Positions 27,247 to 37,454 of a stretch of 64,000 nucleotides of DNA are shown here, one piece after another. Origin of the DNA: Leisingera daeponensis DSM 23529 (GTDB lineage Bacteria; Pseudomonadota; Alphaproteobacteria; Rhodobacterales; Rhodobacteraceae); assembly GCF_000473145.1 (NCBI RefSeq), contig NZ_KI421500.1, forward strand, positions 1,881,225-1,945,224, read 5' to 3'. Position 1 is the stretch's first letter, and each line of letters opens with the position of its first letter. Below the pieces are notes generated by a model. The model was not told the DNA's origin, did no database searches, and was given only the letters and a program-made list of their open reading frames with translations. The position numbers and the translations under genes are program-made.

Positions 27247-30200
27247 TCAAATCTCCTCCACATCCATCACGCCGTCCAGCGATTTCAGCGCCCCCTTGAT
27301 CTGCGGATTGATCGGGAACGCCTGGCCCAGATCCATTTCCACGTCGCCGGGCAGGCCGGGATCCTGCAGATACATGTAGACCTCGCCGCGCGATGCGTTG
27401 CGGGCCGCCGCCTTGGCATCCTCCAGCACCTGCGCCACGGTTCCGACGGCGCTGGCATCGCTCAGATAGACCCGCAAGCTGCTGCGCCCGGCATCGGCAA
27501 TCGCGCTGTCAACCGGCCCGACCGAGCGCACCAGCAGCTTCAACTGGTCGCTCTCCATCGTCGCCTCAGCCGTGATCACCACCTTGGCCCCGGTTTCTAA
27601 GTACTCGCGGCTCTTTTCCAGCACTTCCGAGAACAGCGTCACCTCGAACGCGCCGGAGGGATCGCTAAGCTGGGCAAAGGCAAAGCGGTTGCCGCGGGCG
27701 GATTTGCGCTCCTGCCGCCCGGCCACCACCCCGGCCATCTTGGCCATGAAGGGCCCGCGTTCGGCCTTGGCGGTCACCTCGTCCAGCGTCATCACCTCCT
27801 TGCGCTTCAGCGCCGGCATGTAGTCGTCCAGCGGGTGGCCCGACAGGTAGAAGCCGATCGCCTTGAACTCCTCGCTCAGCCGCTCCGCCGGCAGCCAGTC
27901 CGGCACCGAAGGCAGCCGCGGCTCCGGCAGGTCCTCGCCCGCCTCGCCGAACAGCGACACCTGGCTGGAATTGCGCTGGTCATGCACCGCGGCGGAGTAA
28001 TCCACCAGCGCGCCCAGGCTCTCGAACACCCGGCGGCGGTTGGAATCGAGCTGGTCGAAGGCCCCTGCCCGCGCCAGCATCTCCAGGGGCCGCTTGCCAA
28101 CCTTCTTGAGGTTCACCCGGCGCGCAAAGTCGAAGACATTGACAAACGGCCGCTCGTATCCGTTCTCCTTGCGCGCTTCGGCGACCAGCCGCATCACGTC
28201 CAGGCCAACGTTCTTCAGCGCGCCCAGCGCATAGACCAGTTCACCGTTCACCACGTTGAAGGTCGCCAGCGAGCGGTTGATGCAGGGCGGCACGTATTTC
28301 AGCCCCAGCCCCTTCTTCACTTCCTCGAAGTAGATCGCCAGCTTGTCGGTCAGATGGATATCGCAGTTCATGACGCCCGCCATGAACTCCACCGGGTGGT
28401 TCGCCTTCAGCCAGCCGGTCTGATACGACACCACCGCATAGGCCGCCGCGTGCGATTTGTTGAAGCCGTAGTTGGCGAATTTCTCCAGAAGGTCGAAGAC
28501 CTCAGAGGCTTTCTTCTTGTCGACCCCGTTCTCCGCCGCGCCCTTCTCGAACTTCGGGCGTTCGGCGTCCATCGCCTCCTTGATCTTCTTACCCATCGCC
28601 CGGCGCAAAAGGTCCGCGCCGCCGAGGGTATAGTTCGCCATCACCTGGGCGATCTGCATCACCTGCTCCTGATAGACGATGATGCCCTGGGTTTCCTCCA
28701 GGATATGGTCGATCAGCGGGTGGACAGAGGTGATCTCGCGCTGGCCGTTCTTCACCTCGCAGTAAACCGGGATGTTCTCCATCGGGCCGGGGCGGTACAG
28801 CGCCACCAGCGCCACGATGTCCTCGATGCAGGTGGGCTTCATGCGCTTCAGCGCATCCATCATGCCGGTGGATTCCACCTGGAACACCGCGACCGTCTTG
28901 GCGCGGGAATACAGGTCGTAAGTAACCTTGTCGTCCAGCGGGATGGCGTTGATCTGGTTCTCCGCCCCCTCCGGCGGCTCATAGAGCTGGGTGCCGTCCG
29001 CGGCGATATGCAGGTCACGGCCCGACTGGAAGATCAGGTCCATGGCGTTCTGGATGACAGTCAGGGTCTTGAGGCCAAGGAAGTCGAACTTCACCAGCCC
29101 CGCCTGCTCCACCCATTTCATGTTGAACTGGGTCGCAGGCATGTCGGAGCGCGGATCGCGGTAAAGCGGCACCAGCGCGTCCAGCGGCCGGTCGCCGATC
29201 ACCACACCCGCCGCGTGGGTCCCGGCAGAGCGCAGCAGCCCCTCCACCTGCTGGCCATAGGTCAGCAGCCGGTCCACCACCGGCTCGTTCCGCGCCTCCT
29301 CGCTCAGCCGCGGCTCTTCCTTCAGCGCGTCGGCAATCGACATCGGCTTCACGCCCTCGACCGGGATCAGCTTGGACAGCCGGTCCACCTGGCCATAGGG
29401 CATCTGCAGAACCCGCCCCATGTCGCGCACCGCCGCCTTGGACAGAAGCGCGCCGAAGGTGATGATCTGCCCCACCTTGTCGCGGCCGTATTTCTCCTGC
29501 ACGTATTTGATCACCTCTTCCCGGCGGTCCATGCAGAAGTCGATGTCGAAGTCGGGCATCGACACCCGTTCCGGGTTCAGGAAGCGTTCGAACAGCAGCG
29601 AGTAGCGCAGCGGATCAAGGTCGGTGATGGTCAGCGCATAGGCCACCAGAGAGCCCGCACCGGACCCCCGCCCCGGCCCCACCGGAATATCGTGGTCCTT
29701 GGCCCATTGGATAAAGTCGGCAACGATCAGGAAGTAGCCGGGGAATCCCATCCCCTCGATGATGCCCAGTTCAAAATCAAGCCGTTCCTGGTATTCCTCG
29801 ACGCTCACCGCATGCGGGATCACCGCCAGACGCTGCTGCAGGCCCTCATTGGCGATGCGGCGCAACTCCGCCACCTCGTCATCGGCGAACTTCGGCAGGA
29901 TCGGATCGCGCCGGTACGCCATGAAGGCGCAGCGCCTGGCGATTTCCACGGTGTTCTCAATTGCCTCGGGCAGGTCGGCAAACAGCGCAACCATCTCCTC
30001 CTGGCTCTTGAAGTAATGCTGCGCGGTCAGACGGCGGCGCGGCTCCACCTGATCGACATAGGCCCCCTCGGCGATACAGATCATCGCATCATGCGCCTCG
30101 AACATCTCCGTGTCCGGGAAATAGACGTCATTGGTGGCGACCAGCGGCAGCCCCATGGCATAGGCCATTTCCACGTGGCCGCGCTCGGTCTGCTTTTCCG

Positions 30201-30759
30201 CCTCCGGCTGGCCATGCTCGCCCGGATGGCGCTGCAATTCCACATACAGACGGTCCGGGAAGATCGCCTTCAGCCGCTGCATCAGCGCTTCCGCCGCCGG
30301 GCGCTGCCCCATCTGCAACAGCCGCCCCACCGGCCCGTCCGGCCCGCCGCTCAGGCAGATCACGCCGCCGGAATAGCTCTCCAGCTCCTCCAGCGTCACA
30401 TGCGGCAGCTCGCCCCCCTGCCGCAGATAGAGGCAGGAGTTCAGCTTCATCAGATGCTCATACCCGGCCTCGCTCTGGGCCAGCAGCACCAGCGGCGCGG
30501 GCGGCTTGGGCCTTTCGCCGGGTGCCGGCTCGGCGAACCGCAGGTCGACCTGGCAGCCGATGATCGGCTGCACCCCGGCGCCGCTCGCCGACACCGAAAA
30601 CTCCAGCGCCGAAAACAGGTTGTTGGTGTCCGTCACCGCAATCGCGGGCATGCCGTGCTTCTTGCACAGATCCGGCAGCTTCTTCAGCCGCACGGCCCCC
30701 TCCAGCAGAGAATATTCCGTGTGGGTGCGCAGATGAATGAATCGGGGAGAGCTTGTCAT
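27247..30759 (-). CDS. dnaE: DNA polymerase III alpha subunit
   Basis: This 1170-residue replicative polymerase starts with the PHP domain (IHLRTHTEYSLLEGAV). It then shows the catalytic aspartate motif MPDFDIDFCMDRR and GPGRGSGAGSLVAY, the helix-hairpin-helix region, and an OB fold near the C-terminus (VVAGRQERKSARGNRFAFAQLSD). Length is normal for DnaE1. The flanking DNA carries nothing unusual; an open frame spans the opposite strand because of the high G+C. Confidence 0.95.
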   Translation of the reverse strand: MTSSPRFIHLRTHTEYSLLEGAVRLKKLPDLCKKHGMPAIAVTDTNNLFSALEFSVSASGAGVQPIIGCQVDLRFAEPAPGERPKPPAPLVLLAQSEAGYEHLMKLNSCLYLRQGGELPHVTLEELESYSGGVICLSGGPDGPVGRLLQMGQRPAAEALMQRLKAIFPDRLYVELQRHPGEHGQPEAEKQTERGHVEMAYAMGLPLVATNDVYFPDTEMFEAHDAMICIAEGAYVDQVEPRRRLTAQHYFKSQEEMVALFADLPEAIENTVEIARRCAFMAYRRDPILPKFADDEVAELRRIANEGLQQRLAVIPHAVSVEEYQERLDFELGIIEGMGFPGYFLIVADFIQWAKDHDIPVGPGRGSGAGSLVAYALTITDLDPLRYSLLFERFLNPERVSMPDFDIDFCMDRREEVIKYVQEKYGRDKVGQIITFGALLSKAAVRDMGRVLQMPYGQVDRLSKLIPVEGVKPMSIADALKEEPRLSEEARNEPVVDRLLTYGQQVEGLLRSAGTHAAGVVIGDRPLDALVPLYRDPRSDMPATQFNMKWVEQAGLVKFDFLGLKTLTVIQNAMDLIFQSGRDLHIAADGTQLYEPPEGAENQINAIPLDDKVTYDLYSRAKTVAVFQVESTGMMDALKRMKPTCIEDIVALVALYRPGPMENIPVYCEVKNGQREITSVHPLIDHILEETQGIIVYQEQVMQIAQVMANYTLGGADLLRRAMGKKIKEAMDAERPKFEKGAAENGVDKKKASEVFDLLEKFANYGFNKSHAAAYAVVSYQTGWLKANHPVEFMAGVMNCDIHLTDKLAIYFEEVKKGLGLKYVPPCINRSLATFNVVNGELVYALGALKNVGLDVMRLVAEARKENGYERPFVNVFDFARRVNLKKVGKRPLEMLARAGAFDQLDSNRRRVFESLGALVDYSAAVHDQRNSSQVSLFGEAGEDLPEPRLPSVPDWLPAERLSEEFKAIGFYLSGHPLDDYMPALKRKEVMTLDEVTAKAERGPFMAKMAGVVAGRQERKSARGNRFAFAQLSDPSGAFEVTLFSEVLEKSREYLETGAKVVITAEATMESDQLKLLVRSVGPVDSAIADAGRSSLRVYLSDASAVGTVAQVLEDAKAAARNASRGEVYMYLQDPGLPGDVEMDLGQAFPINPQIKGALKSLDGVMDVEEI

Positions 30760-31119
30760 GCCGCCACGCTATCTTATTGCCGCAGCAGGGTGAACGGGCG
30801 ATCTGCGCGGCGAACACCCGGCAAAACCGGTGCGGTCGCCGGTGTATTTTATCCATTTTGTTGAAACTCTTTCGCAGCCAGCGCGTGAAGCCTCCGCAAA
30901 GGCGCAGATAAAACGCATAAATATGAATGCCCTACCATCCTGATGCGCAACATTCTTGCGCCGCGAAATACTGCAATGCGGCAGCGGTTTTCCTTGCTTT
31001 GACAACGGGCTGCTCCCTAGGCTGATGTCAGCAAGCAATAAACAGCCCGCCTTCCCTTCTGCGCCGCATCGAAGGGACGGCACTCCGGGTCAACAGGGTA
31101 AAGCGGCGGTATCGCGAAG
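30760..31119. promoter_or_regulatory. Divergent promoter region of dnaE and xdhA
   Basis: This 360-bp region has no gene and must serve both directions. TTGACA at 30999-31004 is a possible -35 element for xdhA, but no well-spaced -10 sequence follows. I do not identify a regulator site. Confidence 0.4.
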
Positions 31120-32571
31120 ATGGCACTCACCTTTCGTCTGAACGGTGAAACGGTCCGCATCACGGACGCAAGCCCAACACTGACGCTGCTGGACTGGCTG
31201 CGCGAGGAACAGGGCCTCACCGGCACCAAGGAAGGCTGCAACGAGGGCGATTGCGGCGCCTGCACCGTCATGGTCACGGATTCACGCGGATCGAAGGCCC
31301 TGAACGCCTGCATCCTGTTCCTGCCGCAGCTGCAGGGCAAGTCGGTGCGCACCGTCGAGGGTGCCTCAGGCCCGGACGGCAGCCTGCACCCCGTGCAGCA
31401 GACCATGGTCAACCACCACGGCAGCCAATGCGGCTTCTGCACCCCCGGTTTCATCATGTCGATGGTCACCGCCCATGCCAACGGCGCCACGGATTTCGAC
31501 GATCAGCTGGCGGGGAACCTGTGCCGCTGCACCGGCTACGCCCCGATCATCCGAGCCGCCGAGGCCGCCAAGGACATCCCCGTCCCCGGCTGGATCGCCG
31601 ATGAGGCCTCCTTCAGCTTTCCCGAAATACTCCGGGGGGAGGCCGAAGGCCGGGGGGCAGCGCCCCCCTCTGACAAACCTGCGGCAGCGCCCCCTTCCGG
31701 CAAACAGGCGGCAGCGCCCCCGCTCCTGCCAGCCTCATCCGACGAACTCGCCGAGCTCTACAGCGCCCACCCCGGCGCCACCCTGATTGCCGGCGCCACC
31801 GACGTGGGCCTCTGGGTCACCAAGCAGCTCCGCCACCTGCCGCAGGTAATCTTCCTCGGCGGCTGCGACGGCCTGAAGGGCATTGAGGTCACGGACAGCA
31901 CTGTCCGCATCGGCGCCATGGCAGACATGAACGATCTGCGCGCCGCGATGGAGCCGCTGCACCCGTCCTTTGCCGGAATGCTGCGCCGCTTTGCCTCCCA
32001 GCAGATCCGCGCCGCCGCCACCGTCGGCGGCAACATCGCTAACGGCTCCCCCATCGGCGACACCCCGCCCGCGCTGATTGCCCTTGGCGCCACCCTGCAT
32101 CTGCGCAAGGGGGACAGCCGCCGCGAACTGCCGCTGGAGGATTTCTTCCTCGACTACGGCAAGCAGGACCGCCAGCCGGGTGAGTTCGTCGAGGCGGTCA
32201 GCTTCCCGCGCCAGCCCGACGCCCTGAAGGTCTACAAGCTGTCGAAACGCTTCGATCAGGATATCTCCGCCGTGCTCGGCGCCTTCAACGTGACCGTGAT
32301 GAACGGCAAGGTCTCCGCCGCCCGCATCGCCTTTGGCGGCATGGCGGGCATCCCGAAACGCGCCGCAAACGTCGAGGCGGCCCTGACCGGCCAGCCCTGG
32401 AATGAGGCCACCATCCAGGCCGCCGCCAAGGCCTTCGACCAGGACTTCACCCCGATGACCGACATGCGCGCCTCTGCCGAATACCGGCTGGAAACCGCGC
32501 GCAACATGCTGGCCCGCTATTTCGCCGACCAGAACGGCCAGACGGTCTCGGTGCTGGAGGTGCGGGCATGA
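31120..32571 (+). CDS. xdhA: Xanthine dehydrogenase small subunit (2Fe-2S and FAD)
   Basis: This 483-residue subunit passes electrons from the molybdenum centre through two 2Fe-2S clusters to FAD and NAD+ while hypoxanthine and xanthine are oxidised to urate. Cluster cysteines are in [13 protein letters not shown] and in QCGFCTPGF with LCRCTGY; the FAD domain begins at about 206 ([16 protein letters not shown]). Between the domains, residues about 167-205 are Ala/Pro/Gly-rich ([18 protein letters not shown]). The DNA there is a copy of a palindromic repeat found elsewhere in the window, inserted in frame. It overlaps xdhB by ATGA. Confidence 0.93.
   Translation: MALTFRLNGETVRITDASPTLTLLDWLREEQGLTGTKEGCNEGDCGACTVMVTDSRGSKALNACILFLPQLQGKSVRTVEGASGPDGSLHPVQQTMVNHHGSQCGFCTPGFIMSMVTAHANGATDFDDQLAGNLCRCTGYAPIIRAAEAAKDIPVPGWIADEASFSFPEILRGEAEGRGAAPPSDKPAAAPPSGKQAAAPPLLPASSDELAELYSAHPGATLIAGATDVGLWVTKQLRHLPQVIFLGGCDGLKGIEVTDSTVRIGAMADMNDLRAAMEPLHPSFAGMLRRFASQQIRAAATVGGNIANGSPIGDTPPALIALGATLHLRKGDSRRELPLEDFFLDYGKQDRQPGEFVEAVSFPRQPDALKVYKLSKRFDQDISAVLGAFNVTVMNGKVSAARIAFGGMAGIPKRAANVEAALTGQPWNEATIQAAAKAFDQDFTPMTDMRASAEYRLETARNMLARYFADQNGQTVSVLEVRA
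31614..31735. repeat. Dispersed palindromic repeat inside xdhA
   Basis: GAAATACTCCGGGG is followed by a GGCC-rich stem and GGGGGGCAGCGCCCCCC. Two more GGCAGCGCCCCC units follow (near 31682 and 31709). The same succession, AAATACTCCGGGG then GGGGCAGCGCCCC, occurs between genes at 56577-56645. Here the copy keeps the reading frame and encodes the inter-domain linker of XdhA. Confidence 0.75.
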
Positions 32572-34973
32572 GTGTTTCCAAACCCCTCCCCCATGACTCC
32601 GCCCGGCTGCATGTGACCGGCGCGGCGCGCTATACCGATGACATCCCCAGCCCCCGCGGCACCCTGCATCTGGCCTTTGGCCTGTCTCCCATTGCCCGCG
32701 GCCATATCACCGGGATGGACCTCAGCGAGGTGCAGCAAAGCCCCGGCGTCGTGGCAGTGCTGACAGCCAAGGGGCTGCCCTTTGCCAATGACGTCTCCCC
32801 CTCGATTCATGACGAGCCGCTGCTGGCGGCCGGCACTGTCAACTATGCCGGCCAGCCGGTGTTCCTGGTGGTGGCCGACAGCCACCTCAATGCCCGGATC
32901 GCCGCCCGCAAGGGCAAGGTGGATTACAAGGAAGAACCCGCTCTCCTGACCCTGGACGCCGCGCTGGCTGCCGACAGCCGGTTCGAGGAAGGCCCGCGCA
33001 TCTATCACAAGGGCGACGCAGCCAAAGCCATTGATGCCGCCCCGCACAGGGTCGAGGGCACGTTCGAGCTGGGCGGCCAGGAGCATTTCTACCTCGAAGG
33101 CCAGGCGGCCATGGCGCTGCCGCAGGAGGATGGCGGCATGCACGTCCACTCCTCCACCCAGCACCCGACCGAGATCCAGCACAAGGTGGCAGAGGCGATC
33201 GGCCTGCCGATGCACGCCGTCCGGGTCGAGACCCGCCGCATGGGCGGCGGCTTTGGCGGCAAGGAAAGCCAGGGCAACGCGCTCGCCGTCGCCTGCGCCG
33301 TCGCCGCCCGGCTGACCGGCAAGCCCTGCAAGATGCGTTACGACCGTGACGACGACATGGTGATCACCGGCAAGCGGCACGCCTTCCGCATCTCCTACCG
33401 CGCGGGCTTTGACGGTGATGGCAGCCTGCAAGGCGTCGAGTTCCTGCATCTGGTGGACTGCGGCTGGGCGCAGGACCTGTCGCTGCCGGTCGCCGACCGC
33501 GCGATGCTGCACGCGGACAACGCCTATCTGATCCCCAATATCCGCATCGAAAGCCACCGCCTGCGCACCAACCGGCAAAGCGCCACCGCCTACCGCGGCT
33601 TTGGCGGCCCGCAGGGCATGGTGGGGATCGAACGGGTGATGGACCACATCGCGCATAATCTGGGGCTGGACCCGGCAGAGCTGCGGCAGCGCAATTACTA
33701 CGCGCCGATGCAGACCCCGGAAGCCCCCGCCGGCGAAGCGCAGGACACCTCCGGCCAGCCGCTGGACCCGGACGCCGACCTCGCCTCCCGCGGCGCGCCG
33801 GCGCAGCCCGCCAAGACCAGCCCGCCGCCCAAGGACGTGCAGACCACGCCCTACCACATGCCGGTCGAGGACTTCATTCTGCATGACCTGACCGCGCAGC
33901 TGCTGAAATCCTCGGATTATGCGGCGCGCAAGGCGGACATTGCCAAGTGGAACCAGGGCCAGACCCACCTGAAACGCGGCATCGCCTTCTCCCCGGTGAA
34001 GTTCGGGATTTCCTTTACCCTCACCCATCTCAACCAGGCGGGCGCGCTGGTGCATGTCTATCAGGACGGCTCGGTGCATTTGAACCACGGCGGCACCGAG
34101 ATGGGCCAAGGGCTGTTCCAAAAGGTGGCGCAGGTCGCCGCCAGCCGCTTTGGCATCCCGCTGGGAAAGGTGAAGATCACCGCCAGCGACACCGCCAAGG
34201 TGCCCAACACCTCGGCCACGGCGGCCTCCTCCGGCTCCGACCTCAACGGCATGGCGGTGAAGGCCGCCTGCGACACCCTGCGCGCCCGCATGGCAGAACA
34301 TCTGGCGCTGCAGCATCAGGCCAGCCCCGCCGACGTGGTGTTTGAAAACGGCATGGTGCGGATCGGCCAGGACGAGATGACATTCGAGAAGGCCGCGATG
34401 GCCTGCTACCAGGGCCGCGTCAGCCTGTCGGCCACCGGTTTCTACAAGACCCCCAAGGTCGAATGGGACCGGATCAAGGGCCGGGGCCGCCCGTTCTACT
34501 ACTTCGCCTATGGCGCCGCGGTGACAGAGGTGGCGGTGGATGCGCTGACCGGCGAGAACCGCATCCTAAGGGCCGACATCCTGCATGACGCCGGCGCCTC
34601 GCTGAACCCGGGCATCGACATCGGCCAGATCGAGGGCGGCTATGTCCAGGGCGCGGGCTGGCTGACGACCGAGGAACTGGTCTGGGACGATACCGGCCGC
34701 CTGCGCACCCATGCGCCCTCCACCTACAAGATCCCCGCCTGTTCCGACCGGCCGGATGTGTTCAACGTGAATCTTTTCGACGGCCGGAACCGCGAGGACA
34801 CGATCTACCGCTCCAAGGCAGTGGGGGAGCCGCCGTTCATGCTGGGCATCTCCGCCTGGCTGGCCCTCAGCGATGCGGTCGCGGCCTTCGGCGAGACCTA
34901 CCCGGCGCTGAACGCGCCTGCCACCGCGGAAGAGGTCTGGCGCGCGGTGCGGAGAGTGCGCGATGGGATTTGA
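32568..34973 (+). CDS. xdhB: Xanthine dehydrogenase molybdopterin subunit
   Basis: This 801-residue molybdenum-binding subunit contains the GGGFGGKE motif near residue 225, the QGLFQK and glycine loops that hold the pterin, and the conserved active-site region GEPPFMLGI near the C-terminus with the catalytic glutamate. It forms the heterotetramer with XdhA. The insert [27 protein letters not shown] in the middle is a hydrophilic loop longer than usual. It overlaps xdhC by 11 bp. Confidence 0.93.
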   Translation: MSVSKPLPHDSARLHVTGAARYTDDIPSPRGTLHLAFGLSPIARGHITGMDLSEVQQSPGVVAVLTAKGLPFANDVSPSIHDEPLLAAGTVNYAGQPVFLVVADSHLNARIAARKGKVDYKEEPALLTLDAALAADSRFEEGPRIYHKGDAAKAIDAAPHRVEGTFELGGQEHFYLEGQAAMALPQEDGGMHVHSSTQHPTEIQHKVAEAIGLPMHAVRVETRRMGGGFGGKESQGNALAVACAVAARLTGKPCKMRYDRDDDMVITGKRHAFRISYRAGFDGDGSLQGVEFLHLVDCGWAQDLSLPVADRAMLHADNAYLIPNIRIESHRLRTNRQSATAYRGFGGPQGMVGIERVMDHIAHNLGLDPAELRQRNYYAPMQTPEAPAGEAQDTSGQPLDPDADLASRGAPAQPAKTSPPPKDVQTTPYHMPVEDFILHDLTAQLLKSSDYAARKADIAKWNQGQTHLKRGIAFSPVKFGISFTLTHLNQAGALVHVYQDGSVHLNHGGTEMGQGLFQKVAQVAASRFGIPLGKVKITASDTAKVPNTSATAASSGSDLNGMAVKAACDTLRARMAEHLALQHQASPADVVFENGMVRIGQDEMTFEKAAMACYQGRVSLSATGFYKTPKVEWDRIKGRGRPFYYFAYGAAVTEVAVDALTGENRILRADILHDAGASLNPGIDIGQIEGGYVQGAGWLTTEELVWDDTGRLRTHAPSTYKIPACSDRPDVFNVNLFDGRNREDTIYRSKAVGEPPFMLGISAWLALSDAVAAFGETYPALNAPATAEEVWRAVRRVRDGI

Positions 34974-35898
34974 CGTCGAGGAGCTGCGACGGGCGGTTGC
35001 CGCGCATGGCCGCGTGGTGCGGGTGGTGATCGCCGCCATCCGCGGCTCCTCCCCGCGCGAGGCGGGCACCGCGATGCTGGTCTGGCAGGACGGCCAGTCC
35101 GGCACCATCGGCGGCGGCACTCTGGAGCACGAGGCGGCAGAGGCCGCCCGGCGGCAGGTGGCCCCCAAGCAGATCAGCACCCATGCGCTGGGGCCGGACC
35201 TAGGCCAATGCTGCGGCGGTGCGGTCACGCTCTTCAGCGAGGTTTATGAGGCCGCAGACCTGAACACGCTGGACAGCCACGTCATTGCCCGCCCGGCCAG
35301 CCCGGCGCTGATGCCGGTCGCGGTGAAGCGGCTCCTCGCCGGCGCCCGCGGCCAGGGCCAGGCACCGGCGCCGCAGCTGGTCGAGGGCTGGATGATCGAG
35401 CCGGTGCACCAGCCGCAATTGCCGGTCTGGATCTGGGGCGCGGGCCATGTCGGGCGGGCGCTGGTCAATGTGCTGGCACCGCTGCCGGACCTGCAGATCA
35501 CCTGGGTGGACACCGCCGCCGAGCGGTTCCCGGCAGAGATCCCCGCCGGCGTCACCGCGGTTCCGGCAGCTGACGTTGCGCTCCTTGTGCCGCATGCGCC
35601 TGAAAACGCTGCGCATTTGGTGCTGACCTATTCCCATGCGCTGGATCTGGCGCTATGCCACGCGCTGTTGAGTCATGGCTTTGCCTTCGCCGGGCTGATC
35701 GGCTCCAAAACCAAATGGGCGCGGTTCCGCTCGCGTCTTGCCGCCTTGGGGCACGCCCCCGGGGCAATCGCAAGGATCACCTGCCCGATCGGCGATCCGG
35801 AACTTGGAAAACATCCGCAGATGATTGCGGTCGGTGTTGCAGCGCAGCTGCTGCGGCATGGAAAAGAAGACGAACAGAGAGAGGACCGGCGCGCGTGA
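34963..35898 (+). CDS. xdhC: Xanthine dehydrogenase accessory protein
   Basis: This 311-residue XdhC binds and helps sulfurate the molybdenum cofactor and inserts it into XdhB. Family marks are GTIGGGTLEHEA, QCCGGAVTLF and the Rossmann-type VWIWGAGHVGRALV. Its stop TGA lies in the GTGA that also starts the ABC transporter ATPase gene (35895-35898), tying cofactor insertion to purine uptake in one operon. Confidence 0.9.
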   Translation: MGFDVEELRRAVAAHGRVVRVVIAAIRGSSPREAGTAMLVWQDGQSGTIGGGTLEHEAAEAARRQVAPKQISTHALGPDLGQCCGGAVTLFSEVYEAADLNTLDSHVIARPASPALMPVAVKRLLAGARGQGQAPAPQLVEGWMIEPVHQPQLPVWIWGAGHVGRALVNVLAPLPDLQITWVDTAAERFPAEIPAGVTAVPAADVALLVPHAPENAAHLVLTYSHALDLALCHALLSHGFAFAGLIGSKTKWARFRSRLAALGHAPGAIARITCPIGDPELGKHPQMIAVGVAAQLLRHGKEDEQREDRRA

Positions 35899-37412
35899 GT
35901 GTACCACTGTTGAGCCTGCAAGGCCTGACCAAGGCCTACCCCGGGGTTGTGGCCAATGACACAGTTTCCTTTGACATCGGCGAAGGCGAAGTGCATGCCC
36001 TGCTCGGCGAAAACGGCGCCGGGAAATCGACGCTGGTCAAGATGATCTACGGGCTGGTGAAACCGGACAGCGGCAAGATGCTGTTGCGCGGCCAGCCCTA
36101 TGAACCGGCCGAGCCGCGCCAGGCGCGCGCCGACGGCATCGCCATGGTGTTCCAGCACTTTTCGCTGTTTGACGCGCTGAACGTGGCCGAGAACATCGCG
36201 CTTGGCATGGAAAACCCGCCGGAAATGCGCGATCTGGCCGCCCGCATCCGCGAAGTGTCGGAAACCTACGGCCTGCCGCTTGACCCCTACCGCACCGTCG
36301 GCGACCTGTCCGCGGGCGAGCGCCAGCGGGTCGAGATCATCCGCTGCCTGCTGCAGGACCCGAAACTGCTGATCATGGATGAGCCGACCTCGGTCCTGAC
36401 GCCGCAGGAAGTGGAGATCCTGTTCAAGACCCTGCAGAAGCTGCAGTCCGAGGGCACCTCGATCCTCTATATCTCGCACAAGCTGGAGGAAATCCGCACC
36501 CTGTGCGATCACGCCACCATCCTGCGCCTGGGCAAGAACGTGGGCGAGTGCATCCCGGCTGAGACCTCCGCCCGCGACATGGCGGAACTGATGGTCGGCA
36601 GCACCCTGCAGACACCCCAGCGCGGGGCGCGCGAGTTCGGTGCCGTCGCGATGGATATCTCCGGCCTGTCGGTGCCGGCCCCCTCGGCCTTCGGCACCGC
36701 TCTCAAGAACGTGCATCTGACCGTGCGCAAGGGCGAGATCCTAGGCATCGGCGGCGTTGCCGGCAACGGCCAGGACGAATTGCTGGGCGTCCTTTCCGGC
36801 GAGACCCTGACCGAGGCCGACGCGGTGAAGCTGCACGGGCAGCCGATCGGCAGGCTTGGCCCCACCGCCCGGCGCAAGCTCGGCGTGCTGGCAGCACCCG
36901 AGGAACGCCTCGGCCACGCCGCCGCGCCTGATATGAGCCTGACGGAGAACGCCATGCTCACCGGATCGGTGCGGGAGGGGCTGGAGAAGAACGGCTTCCT
37001 CGACTGGGGAAAGACCAAGGAGTTTGCCGAGCGCATCATCAAGACGTTCGACGTGCGCACCCCCGGTCCCGGCAATGCGGCGCGGTCGCTGTCGGGCGGC
37101 AACCTTCAGAAGTTCGTGATCGGGCGGGAGGTGCTGCAGGACCCGGACGTGCTGGTGGTGAACCAGCCGACCTGGGGCGTGGACGCCGCCGCCGCCGCCG
37201 CGATCCGCCAGTCGCTGCTGGACCTCGCGGCCAAGGGCGCCGCGGTGATCTGCATCAGCCAGGATCTGGATGAGCTGATGGAAATCTCCGACAGCTTTGC
37301 CGCGCTGAACGAGGGCCGCCTCAGCGCCCCGCGCGAGGCCGCAGGCCTGACGGTGGATGAGATCGGCCTGATGATGGGCGGCGCCCACGGCATGGAGGTG
37401 GCGCATGTCTGA
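35895..37412 (+). CDS. Nucleoside/purine-type ABC transporter ATPase (double domain)
   Basis: This 505-residue protein has two fused ABC domains, as in the BMP-linked nucleoside importers (YufO/NupA type). Domain 1 has Walker A GENGAGKS, signature SAGERQRVEI and Walker B LLIMDEPTS. Domain 2 has a degenerate Walker A (GVAGNGQDEL) and signature SGGNLQKFVIGRE, typical of this class. The GTG start at 35895 overlaps the xdhC stop; an open frame 80 codons longer is only read-through of the xdhC region. It energises the two permeases that follow. Confidence 0.9.
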   Translation: MSVPLLSLQGLTKAYPGVVANDTVSFDIGEGEVHALLGENGAGKSTLVKMIYGLVKPDSGKMLLRGQPYEPAEPRQARADGIAMVFQHFSLFDALNVAENIALGMENPPEMRDLAARIREVSETYGLPLDPYRTVGDLSAGERQRVEIIRCLLQDPKLLIMDEPTSVLTPQEVEILFKTLQKLQSEGTSILYISHKLEEIRTLCDHATILRLGKNVGECIPAETSARDMAELMVGSTLQTPQRGAREFGAVAMDISGLSVPAPSAFGTALKNVHLTVRKGEILGIGGVAGNGQDELLGVLSGETLTEADAVKLHGQPIGRLGPTARRKLGVLAAPEERLGHAAAPDMSLTENAMLTGSVREGLEKNGFLDWGKTKEFAERIIKTFDVRTPGPGNAARSLSGGNLQKFVIGREVLQDPDVLVVNQPTWGVDAAAAAAIRQSLLDLAAKGAAVICISQDLDELMEISDSFAALNEGRLSAPREAAGLTVDEIGLMMGGAHGMEVAHV

Positions 37413-37454
37413 CCTCCGCAACAGAAATCAAAAGATGAAACAGGGAGCCGCTAC

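Noticed and set aside
27835..30864. A continuous open frame of about 1000 codons on the plus strand
   Set aside because: It is antisense to dnaE, whose domains and motifs are complete. The antisense frame is rich in His, Arg, Gln and Leu, as expected from the complement of a high-G+C gene.
32517..34316. Minus-strand frame of about 600 codons
   Set aside because: Antisense to xdhB; the sequence is repetitive His/Gln/Arg-rich without any family signal.
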